Assembly: GCA_964577825.1 (NCBI GenBank)
Contig: CAZOBJ010000164.1
Span: forward strand, 1-5,411
DNA: 5,411 nt
Direction of reading: 5' to 3'
Source of the DNA: CAZOBJ01 sp964577825
GTDB taxonomy: Bacteria > Planctomycetota > SZUA-567 > JAFGNG01
The notes under the pieces were generated by a model, which saw nothing but the letters and a program-made list of their open reading frames with translations, had not been told where the DNA came from and did no database searches. Both the position numbers and the translations under genes were made by a program. The first letter of the stretch is position 1. The number at the start of each line of letters is the position of its first letter. This document shows, piece after piece, positions 1 through 5,411 of the stretch.

Positions 1-2029
1 AAACGTCCTGCTCGCGCGCCGCGCCGGGCTTCACCTCCACGCGCCATCGGCCCATCAGCTCGGGCACCTCCTGATTGAGTGCGCGGCCTGTGTACACGGG
101 CCAATTCCGTCCATCAGACCAGAACTCCTTGCCCGGCCCACCCACCTTCACGAGCTGCGCGTCCAGCGGGTAGTGCGTGCGGCAGAAGAGGCGCCCCTGT
201 GCCTGGTCCGCATGGAACGCCTTACCCGCGACGACCGGTTCATTGGCCGTATGCAGGAGCCAGGTCTTGGGGTATTCCGCCTTGGTGGACCTCACCCGGT
301 CGAAGACCACGAAATGGTCAGGGCGCAGGAACAGGAACTGGCGCACCATCTGCGCGCACTTGTCCGGGTGATAGGTGGCCGACGCGTCGCTCGCCGCATA
401 AGCGAACAGCGGGTGACTCTCAAAGGCCAGCGTCTGGGCGGGCGTACTTTCCTGCCCCCCCTGGCCGGCGGCGTTGCTTTGCGCCGGCTGGCCCTTGCCG
501 AACATGCCGTAGAACGCTTCGCCGGGCATGCGGATGAGCACGCAGTTGTGCGCCACGGTCTGAGAATAATACTCTGTCTGGTGGGGCATGGCATTCCGCG
601 TCCCCGTATCCAATGCCAGAAAGCCCCGCTTGTAGATTCCGAAATGCGTGTTGTCGAACTGGTCGGAGTCGAATTCCTTGTCGCCCCCCGCCAGGAAGAG
701 CGCATACGTGTCTGCCGGCCCGTTGCCGGAACGCATGAAGATCTGGCCGGAGCTTTCGAAATGCCGCGCCAGGAGCAGGCTTTCCGGAAGCTCGGCCGAA
801 ACCCCTTCCTGTACGGGAGACCAGATCGCGCTCCCGAGCGGCACGAAGCCGTACTTCCCCTGTCGCTGGAAGTCCATGCGCGCCCACAGCCAGCGTGAGA
901 GCTCGGCCATTTCGGGGTGGGAGTCCTTGCAGAAATGGATATGCTGGGCGAGGTAATTGCCCACATAGCGCTTCGTCAGATCTTTGCTCCCTCCTTCCGG
1001 GTAGTTGTCCCTATGCCAGGCGCTGGCCACGCCGAAATGCCGCAGGCCGGGCACCAGGGTCCAGAAGACAAGGTTCGGATAGAGCGCAGACTTCGACAAC
1101 CAGGGCTCGGGGATCGGCTCGAGGATGCCGGACCGCCAGGAATGGTAGAAGCTCCATTCGGCGTGAGGGCTCGCAGGGAATACATATTCGACGTGCACGT
1201 ATTGGAAGTCTCCGTCGTCTCCTGCTGCGCGGGCTCGCAGATTGAACATCTTGCGGTGATCATCGTACCCCCTTTGCAGAATTTCTAGAGCAAGCTCATG
1301 GTCCCCGGGGGGCAGCTCGTCGCTGAACAAGGTGAGCCCTGCATACCACACCATGTTGTCGTACTTGTAGAAGGATGTGGTCCAGCTGTAGCTCAAGAAG
1401 CGTGCCATGAACGCATGAACATGACGAATCATGCGCGAGGACAATTCCTGCCGCTTTTCGGGGGCCAAGTCGTTCCACACCCAGTCGAGCGCGGCTAGCC
1501 AGCTGATGCGCGTAAACGGGTAGTCCAGATGCGCCTGACGCACCGGCCCGTTCCAGGTAGACGCGCCTTCCGGCTGGGCGGCAAGCGTTCGGTCATAAAA
1601 GTCCATGCTCCGCTCCAGCATTCGCTGTATCTTGGCGAGCAGGAGCTCATTCCCGGTCATCCGATACACGAACGCGCTGCGCGCGAGCTGCCGGCCCCAG
1701 TCCTGGGTGCCGATCTCCTCCAGGGGCGGCAGGCCCTGCGCGATCTCCTGCATTTCCCGGTACTCTGCGTTCGCTTCGCCGAGCGCGCGCGCCCTCATCC
1801 CGGGCCACATCTCTTCGTTCATGAAGAGCCGCGGGTGGTCGGGCCGGATGAGCTCGGGCAGTTCAGCCGCGGACGGGATGGCGCCCTCGAGGTCGAGCAG
1901 CGCGCGCGCCTGGGCGCCGGGCTCCTCGGGCTGGCCCGCCGCGGCCTGCCCTGGTAGCCAAGCAAAGGCCAAGGCCGCAACTGCGAACGTGGTCCCGATC
2001 AATGCAAACGCGCGCCGTACCGTTGCCAT
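1..2029 (-). CDS. Heparinase II/III-family exported protein, copy 1 (3' end cut off by window edge)
   Basis: Probable secreted or periplasmic polysaccharide lyase-like protein. The ATG at 2029-2027 is chosen because GGAGA (2040-2036) precedes it by 6 nt and it opens a signal peptide: R5-R6, hydrophobic residues about 7-25, probable cleavage after the Ala run at 29-31. The frame is open for 676 codons to the left edge; by comparison with its neighbour about 80 residues are missing. 'DHPRLF' at 64-69 starts the mature domain, an alpha-helical half follows to about residue 400, then a beta-sandwich half. Visible landmarks are V-E-Y (Y282), Q457-F-D459-N-T-H462-F, 'FLALDTG' (D474) and 'VAHNCVLI' (H494). 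D474 and H494 match zinc ligands of Pedobacter heparinase II as I recall it, but the first His ligand is replaced by Gln457. A Gly/Gln/Ala-rich loop (about 508-532) makes this region 17 residues longer than in copy 2. Family call is firm; catalytic activity and substrate are not established. Confidence 0.9.
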   Translation of the reverse strand, partial: MATVRRAFALIGTTFAVAALAFAWLPGQAAAGQPEEPGAQARALLDLEGAIPSAAELPELIRPDHPRLFMNEEMWPGMRARALGEANAEYREMQEIAQGLPPLEEIGTQDWGRQLARSAFVYRMTGNELLLAKIQRMLERSMDFYDRTLAAQPEGASTWNGPVRQAHLDYPFTRISWLAALDWVWNDLAPEKRQELSSRMIRHVHAFMARFLSYSWTTSFYKYDNMVWYAGLTLFSDELPPGDHELALEILQRGYDDHRKMFNLRARAAGDDGDFQYVHVEYVFPASPHAEWSFYHSWRSGILEPIPEPWLSKSALYPNLVFWTLVPGLRHFGVASAWHRDNYPEGGSKDLTKRYVGNYLAQHIHFCKDSHPEMAELSRWLWARMDFQRQGKYGFVPLGSAIWSPVQEGVSAELPESLLLARHFESSGQIFMRSGNGPADTYALFLAGGDKEFDSDQFDNTHFGIYKRGFLALDTGTRNAMPHQTEYYSQTVAHNCVLIRMPGEAFYGMFGKGQPAQSNAAGQGGQESTPAQTLAFESHPLFAYAASDASATYHPDKCAQMVRQFLFLRPDHFVVFDRVRSTKAEYPKTWLLHTANEPVVAGKAFHADQAQGRLFCRTHYPLDAQLVKVGGPGKEFWSDGRNWPVYTGRALNQEVPELMGRWRVEVKPGAAREQDV

Positions 2030-2035
2030 GATCTT

Positions 2036-2040
2036 TCTCC
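2036..2040 (-). promoter_or_regulatory. Ribosome binding site of the second heparinase-like gene
   Basis: Reads GGAGA on the minus strand, 6 nt before ATG 2029. The spacing is the same as for the paralogue at 4403, supporting equivalent starts in the two copies. Confidence 0.7.
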
Positions 2041-2104
2041 GTATTTCCCGTCCGGTCCGCTGTCCCCATCCTCTGCGCAGACCGCCGGACCGATCGCCTG
2101 GCCT

Positions 2105-2136
2105 GCGGGACCGCGCCCTTGTCGAGCCCGGTCCGC
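2105..2136 (-). terminator. Possible GC-rich hairpin in the gap between the two heparinase-like genes
   Basis: GCGGACCG (2136-2129) can pair with CGGTCCCGC (2113-2105) on the minus strand with one bulged base and a 15-nt loop. It starts 2 nt after the stop codon. There is no run of T after the stem, so an intrinsic terminator is weakly supported; it might instead protect the mRNA 3' end or attenuate transcription into the downstream copy. Confidence 0.3.
2115..2127 (-). repeat. 13-bp word after stop codon, copy A
   Basis: GCTCGACAAGGGC on the minus strand, beginning 11 nt after the TGA of the complete heparinase-like gene. An identical word occurs at 4537-4549 after the preceding gene. It lies in the loop of the possible hairpin 2105-2136. 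Confidence 0.6.
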
Positions 2137-2138
2137 AC

Positions 2139-4403
2139 TCACTCCTCGAGCGCCAGGCCCGCCTGCGGCATGATTCTTTGAGTAAGAGGCCGGTTGACGA
2201 GCATCGCTCCATCTTCTTCGATGCGGATGTGGCCGCCGACTTCACCCGTCTTGTTGAGCGCGATCGTGTAGGTGCGTGCACCGACCGTGAAGGTCAGCTC
2301 GATGCGGTCCCCGACCTCGCGCACGGAGCTGTCCACCATCTCTTCCACAGACTGATCCGAGACTTGAATGAGATGCAGAAAATAATCCTGCTCGCGCGCC
2401 GCGCCGGGCCGCACCTCCACGCGCCACCGGCCCATGGTCTCCGGAATGTGGAACGCCTCCTGCTTGAGCTCTCGCCTCACCCATTCTCGCCGTTGATCGC
2501 TCAACGGCCAGTTCTTCCCGCGTGCCCAGAATTCCCTGCCCGGCCCGCCGATCTTCACGAGCTCTGCATCCCGCGGATAGACCGTGCGGCAGAAGAGGCG
2601 CCCCTGTCCCTGGTCCGCATGGAATTCCTTGCCCGAGATGACCGGCTCGTTCGCGGTGTGCAGGAGCCATTTCTTCGCGTATTCCGCCTGGGTCGACGTC
2701 ACCCGGTCGAAGACCACGAAGTGGTCCGGCGCCAGGAACAGGAACTGCCGCGTCATGTGCGCGCACTTGTCGCGCGGATACATGGACGTGGCGCCGCTTG
2801 CCGCATAGGAGAAATGGTCATCCGTCTCGAACGCGATGGCGAAGCTCTCTGGAAACTCGCGATTGTCCGCCGTCTGGCCGCTGTCGTCGATGAGCACGCA
2901 GTTGTGGGCCACGGACCGGTACGAGTACTCGAAGTGGTGCATGCCGGGCTTGAAGCGACCACGCGTCCCCGAGTCCAGCGCCAGGAATCCCTGTCTGTAA
3001 ATGATAAAATGCGTCGCGTCGCACTGCCCCGAACTGTACGGTCCGCCGCCGCCGTTGTTGAACAGGGCGTAGGTGTCTTCCTCTCCGTTGCCCGAACGCA
3101 TGAACACGATGGTCGATTGTTCGAAATGCCGCGCCAGGGGCAGGTTGTCCGGCAGCGTGGCGCCGCGCGCCTCCACCGGCGACCAGATCTCGCTCCAGAT
3201 GGGTAGGTACCCGTACTTGCCACCCCGCTTGAACTCGGCGTCCTTCCACAGAGCGCGGGCCAGCCGCGCCACCTCCGGGCGCTGATCCTGGAAAAAGTAG
3301 ATGTGTTGCGCCAGGTAGCCGCCGATCACGCGTTGCGCAAACTCCGTGCTCGGGGTCAACATGATATAGTTGCCGCAGTGATGCGACCGGTACAGACCGA
3401 AATGCCGATACCCGGGCAGCATGTGCCAGAACACCCCGAGAGGAAAGAGCGCAGTCTGGGACGCCCACGGCTCGGGAATCTCCTCCGAGGTGGCCGCGCG
3501 CCAAGAGTGGTAGAAGCTCCACTCCGCCTGGCTCGTGGCGGGCACGGCGTATTCGACACTTGGATACTGGAAGTCCCCGTCGTCCCCGCGCGCGCGACCC
3601 CGCCACGCGAGCATCTTGCCGTGGTCCTTGTAGCCTCGCTCCAGAACCGCCAGCGCGAGGCGGTAATCCTCGGGCGATAGCTCGTCGTTGAGCAGTGCGA
3701 TCCCCGCGTACCATGGTATGGCATCCCACTTGTAGAAGGACACATCCCAGTGATAGTCCGTGTAACGTTCCATCATGGCATGAACGTACCGGATCATGCG
3801 CGACGACAGGGCCGTTCGCTCCTCCACGGTCAGGTCGTTCCACACCCAGTCGAGCGCGGCCAGCCAGCTGATCCGCGTGAACGGATAGCGAATCCCGATA
3901 TTATCTCCTCGTTCATGGTTCGAGTAGCGGGCAAACTGCTCATCATAGAAGTCCAGGCTCTTCTCCAGCATCCGCTTGACCTTCTCCAACAGCTCTTGAT
4001 CGCCGGTCAACCGGTACACGAAGGCGCTCGCCGCCAGGATGTTGCCCCAGTCCTGAGTCCCGATGTCGGCCAGGGGCGGGAATCTCTTTTCAGGCCTGAC
4101 GCCCGCATTGTTGTAAAAGAAGTAGATCGCATCCGGTCCGTCCAGCCCCTTCTCCAGCGCGCGCGTCTTCATCGCCGGCCACATCTCTTTGTTGAAGAAC
4201 AAGCGCGGATGGTCGGGGCGGATGAGCGATACGAGCTCCGAAGTCGATGGGATCGACGACGCGCCGGCCGAGTGCTCGGCCCCGCGCTCACCATTCCGAG
4301 AGTCTCTGTCGTCCGCCGCGTTCGCTGTCAGGCACACGAACAGCAGGCCCGCGAGACCGGTCAACACACCGGCCACCCCCACCATACTTCGATTGGCGTT
4401 CAT
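2139..4403 (-). CDS. Heparinase II/III-family exported protein, copy 2 (complete, 754 aa)
   Basis: Probable secreted polysaccharide lyase-like enzyme, close in length to Pedobacter heparinase II (about 770 aa). The frame stays open 29 codons upstream to 4490, but that stretch is Arg-rich and has no export signal. ATG 4403 is preferred: GGAGGA (4414-4409) lies just upstream, and it begins a signal peptide (R5, hydrophobic 7-26, probable cleavage after A-N-A at 27-29). C24 is preceded by Val, so it is not a lipobox. 'DHPRLF' at 64-69 begins the mature protein; a helical toroid-like half extends to about 400, then a heparinase II/III-type beta-sandwich to the end. Key residues: Y285 in V-E-Y, Q460-C-D462-A-T-H465-F, D477 in 'LALDSG', H500 in 'VAHNCVLI', and 'GRWRVEV' near 659-665 leading to 'QDYFLHLIQV', a strong heparinase II-like signature. 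H-x-H at the recalled active site reads S-x-Q here. It lies 109 bp upstream of its paralogue and 162 bp downstream of a glycosidase-like gene on the same strand. Substrate is unknown. Confidence 0.95.
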   Translation of the reverse strand: MNANRSMVGVAGVLTGLAGLLFVCLTANAADDRDSRNGERGAEHSAGASSIPSTSELVSLIRPDHPRLFFNKEMWPAMKTRALEKGLDGPDAIYFFYNNAGVRPEKRFPPLADIGTQDWGNILAASAFVYRLTGDQELLEKVKRMLEKSLDFYDEQFARYSNHERGDNIGIRYPFTRISWLAALDWVWNDLTVEERTALSSRMIRYVHAMMERYTDYHWDVSFYKWDAIPWYAGIALLNDELSPEDYRLALAVLERGYKDHGKMLAWRGRARGDDGDFQYPSVEYAVPATSQAEWSFYHSWRAATSEEIPEPWASQTALFPLGVFWHMLPGYRHFGLYRSHHCGNYIMLTPSTEFAQRVIGGYLAQHIYFFQDQRPEVARLARALWKDAEFKRGGKYGYLPIWSEIWSPVEARGATLPDNLPLARHFEQSTIVFMRSGNGEEDTYALFNNGGGGPYSSGQCDATHFIIYRQGFLALDSGTRGRFKPGMHHFEYSYRSVAHNCVLIDDSGQTADNREFPESFAIAFETDDHFSYAASGATSMYPRDKCAHMTRQFLFLAPDHFVVFDRVTSTQAEYAKKWLLHTANEPVISGKEFHADQGQGRLFCRTVYPRDAELVKIGGPGREFWARGKNWPLSDQRREWVRRELKQEAFHIPETMGRWRVEVRPGAAREQDYFLHLIQVSDQSVEEMVDSSVREVGDRIELTFTVGARTYTIALNKTGEVGGHIRIEEDGAMLVNRPLTQRIMPQAGLALEE
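2381..4403 (-). repeat. Tandem gene duplication: diverged direct repeat, partner 1-2029
   Basis: The segment aligns end to end with 1-2029 at protein level with a few small indels. DNA identity is concentrated in blocks: 2386-2409 equals 6-29 (24 bp); 2583-2624 matches 176-217 with a single mismatch (42 bp); 3834-3860 equals 1469-1495 (27 bp). The offset changes from 2380 at the 3' side to 2374 at the start codons, because of compensating indels. These are direct, same-strand repeats, as expected from gene duplication. No insertion sequence or terminal repeat is seen at the boundaries. Confidence 0.9.
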
Positions 4404-4408
4404 CGTCT

Positions 4409-4414
4409 TCCTCC
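4409..4414 (-). promoter_or_regulatory. Ribosome binding site deciding the start of the complete heparinase-like gene
   Basis: Reads GGAGGA on the minus strand; GGAGG is followed by 6 nt and then ATG 4403. It settles the start 29 codons inside the longest open frame and agrees with the signal peptide beginning there. Confidence 0.8.
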
Positions 4415-4420
4415 GTCTGC

Positions 4421-4441
4421 GAGACGAGTTCTGTCTCTCGT
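4421..4441 (-). promoter_or_regulatory. Overlapping inverted repeats just upstream of the RBS of the complete heparinase-like gene
   Basis: In the leader, GAGAC/GTCTC arms (4421-4425 with 4433-4437) and ACGAG/CTCGT arms (4424-4428 with 4437-4441) overlap, so only one of the two 5-bp stems can form at a time. It ends 6 nt before the GGAGGA. The stems are short; it could be chance or a small operator or leader structure. Confidence 0.2.
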
Positions 4442-4513
4442 ACGCTTCCGAGGTCGCCGCACCGCGTGGCCGGCCCGTGAGCGCGCGCACTGGCGCCTGT
4501 CCGCATCGACTGC

Positions 4514-4540
4514 GGGCCCCGTGTTGAGCAGGTCGGGCCC
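4514..4540 (-). terminator. Possible GC-only hairpin downstream of the glycosidase-like gene
   Basis: Two GGGCCC words (4514-4519 and 4535-4540), each self-complementary, can pair to form a 6-bp stem with a 15-nt loop. No T-run follows. Words like this occur by chance in GC-rich DNA, so support is slight. Confidence 0.2.
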
Positions 4541-4549
4541 TTGTCGAGC
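4537..4549 (-). repeat. 13-bp word after stop codon, copy B
   Basis: GCTCGACAAGGGC on the minus strand, 16 nt after the TGA of the glycosidase-like gene and identical to 2115-2127. Similarity fades quickly outside the word, so it is either a relic of the duplicated upstream region or a small conserved site. Confidence 0.6.
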
Positions 4550-4565
4550 GATCGGGACGCGTGCG

Positions 4566-5411
4566 TCACGTGCCGAATTCTACCACGGCCATGCCGTGGA
4601 TGTCGATGCGCGGCACGGCGATGCGGATGCGCGAGCCCGTCTCCTGGGTCCACTTCAGACGCTTCTTGTCCGGGGCGAGATAGACCTTCCTCACCTTGCG
4701 GCCCCGCGAGATCTGCGCGGTGACCGTGAGGTCGTGGACGGGCAGGATGTGGTCGATCAGGGGCGAGCGCTCAGTGAAGTACCCGCGCAACGGAATGGAC
4801 TGGTAGTTGACCATGTGCACGACCAGGCGGTCGTGGGCCTGTTGTCGGAACGCGGTCATCTCGACGCAGGGCGGCGCGTCGACCTCCACGAGCTGGCGGC
4901 CGCCCGCCCAGCGCAGCGCGCGCAGCATCAGCTTGTGGAACGGCGGATGGCCGTAGGTCTTGTAGGATGCGGCGAACTTGGCCGACAGGTACACGACCCG
5001 GCCCTTGCCGAAGCGATTCGTGACCAGGACCGGGTTGTCCGTCACCTCGGGCCGGCCGCGTCCGCTGATCGCGTCGCCGCGGCCCGTCCAGGGGCCGCCC
5101 TCCTGCCAGTGGATCGTGTACCGGCCCACGGGCTGCGCGCCCTTGTTGGCCAGCACGCGCATCACGGGCGCGGGGCAGCTCATGCGCTCGCCCGGCACCA
5201 GCAGGTCCTCGAAGAACTTGTGCTTGCCGTCGATGGAGATGAAGTACTGATCGCGCTGCGCGGGGTTCGTCTTGCGCAGGTCGTAGTCGCCGTGCGCGCC
5301 GTCCTGATACGATACGCCCAGCACGTCCGCGAGCGCGAAGTCCGCGCGCTCCTTGCCCGTCTCGTCGAAGAGCGACGTGCCGAAGCTCGCCACCAGCCCG
5401 CCGCCCTGCTC
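4566..5411 (-). CDS. C-terminal part of a glycosidase-like protein with beta-galactosidase-trimerization-type domain (5' end outside window)
   Basis: The last 281 residues of a larger protein; the frame runs open through the right edge, so a GTG at 5393-5391 is internal and not a start. The visible part opens with 'GGGLVASFGTSLFDE' and 'DFALADVLGVSY' (residues 3-35), a pattern I associate with the class I glutamine-amidotransferase-like fold used as trimerization domain in GH42 and related putative glycosidases. It closes with 'NPVLVTNRFGKGRVVYLSAKF' in two parts (126-135 and 136-146) and a helix ending 'LRALRWAGG'. Residues about 176-281 look like a beta-sandwich: 'DRLVVHMVNY', then 'KVRKVYLAPD' and 'RIAVPRIDIHGMAVVEF'. 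The catalytic barrel would lie upstream and cannot be seen, so glycosidase activity is inferred from domain company only. An alternative is a non-catalytic sugar-processing or carbohydrate-binding protein. It precedes the two lyase-like genes on the same strand, which suggests a shared role in glycan breakdown. Confidence 0.8.
   Translation of the reverse strand, partial: EQGGGLVASFGTSLFDETGKERADFALADVLGVSYQDGAHGDYDLRKTNPAQRDQYFISIDGKHKFFEDLLVPGERMSCPAPVMRVLANKGAQPVGRYTIHWQEGGPWTGRGDAISGRGRPEVTDNPVLVTNRFGKGRVVYLSAKFAASYKTYGHPPFHKLMLRALRWAGGRQLVEVDAPPCVEMTAFRQQAHDRLVVHMVNYQSIPLRGYFTERSPLIDHILPVHDLTVTAQISRGRKVRKVYLAPDKKRLKWTQETGSRIRIAVPRIDIHGMAVVEFGT

Noticed and set aside
173..898. A 241-codon plus-strand open frame whose start resembles part of another plus-strand frame near 2584
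   Set aside because: The resemblance is explained by the duplication of the minus-strand genes; conserved sense codons give conserved antisense translations.
1863..2138. A 91-codon minus-strand frame covering the gap and the start of copy 1
   Set aside because: It is out of frame with copy 1, Arg-rich, and overlaps the signal-peptide region of a clearly coding frame; no convincing RBS or domain.
1605..3206. A 533-codon open frame on the plus strand spanning the gap between the two heparinase-like genes
   Set aside because: It lies antisense to two well-supported genes. Its predicted protein is Arg/Pro/Ser-rich with no domain pattern, as is common opposite GC-rich coding sequence.
4391..4403. 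Lipoprotein signal at Cys24 of the complete heparinase-like protein
   Set aside because: The residue before Cys is Val and not Gly/Ala/Ser, and a standard A-N-A cleavage site follows five residues later.
4404..4490. A 29-codon N-terminal extension of the complete heparinase-like protein
   Set aside because: The extension is Arg-rich and not export-like, while the internal ATG at 4403 has a good Shine-Dalgarno and opens a typical signal peptide.
5391..5393. GTG as start of the glycosidase-like gene
   Set aside because: The frame continues upstream to the window edge, with 'EQGGGL' fitting the conserved domain, so this GTG encodes an internal Val.
1..5411. CRISPR array, tRNA/rRNA, insertion sequence, prophage or toxin-antitoxin system
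   Set aside because: No regularly spaced repeats, tRNA-like cloverleaf, transposase-like frame or terminal inverted repeats were found; three genes account for nearly all of the window.

Overview
This is a GC-rich bacterial window with three protein-coding genes, all on the minus strand. Read in the direction of transcription (right to left) they are: the 3' part of a gene for a protein ending in a beta-galactosidase-trimerization-like (GATase-like) domain and a C-terminal beta-sandwich (5411 down to 4566, 5' end outside the window); a complete gene for an exported heparinase II/III-family protein (4403 down to 2139, 754 aa); and a second, paralogous heparinase II/III-family gene (2029 down to the left edge, 676 codons present, roughly the last 80 missing).

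The two heparinase-like genes are tandem duplicates. They share the same architecture: signal peptide, alpha-helical toroid-like N-terminal half, beta-sandwich C-terminal half. In the best stretch they are about 75-80 % identical at protein level, with DNA blocks of 24-42 bp that are identical or nearly so. Their C-terminal halves resemble Pedobacter heparinase II (PL21) as I remember it, with matching 'FLFL..DHFVVFDRV', 'WLLHTANEP', 'GGPG.EFW' and 'GRWRVEV.PGAA..QD' segments. However, the metal/active-site H-x-H of that enzyme is not present at the aligned position in either copy; a shared D-x-T-H arrangement is found there instead. Substrate is therefore open: a uronic-acid-containing or otherwise acidic polysaccharide is the natural guess, but heparin should not be assumed.

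The intergenic spaces are short (109 and 162 bp). Each contains the same 13-bp word shortly after the preceding stop codon, and each has a possible GC-rich hairpin without a U-tract. All three genes could be one polysaccharide-degradation transcription unit. The plus strand has long open frames, but they lie antisense to the real genes and look like by-products of GC-rich codon use.

Organism: high GC, Sec-exported heparinase-like proteins in multiple copies, and a glycosidase-like protein with a trimerization domain of this type are most reminiscent of polysaccharide-degrading Planctomycetota/Verrucomicrobiota/Lentisphaerota/Hydrogenedentota-type bacteria. That placement is an impression from protein style, not a demonstrated assignment. 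I see no tRNA, rRNA, CRISPR array, insertion sequence or phage gene.
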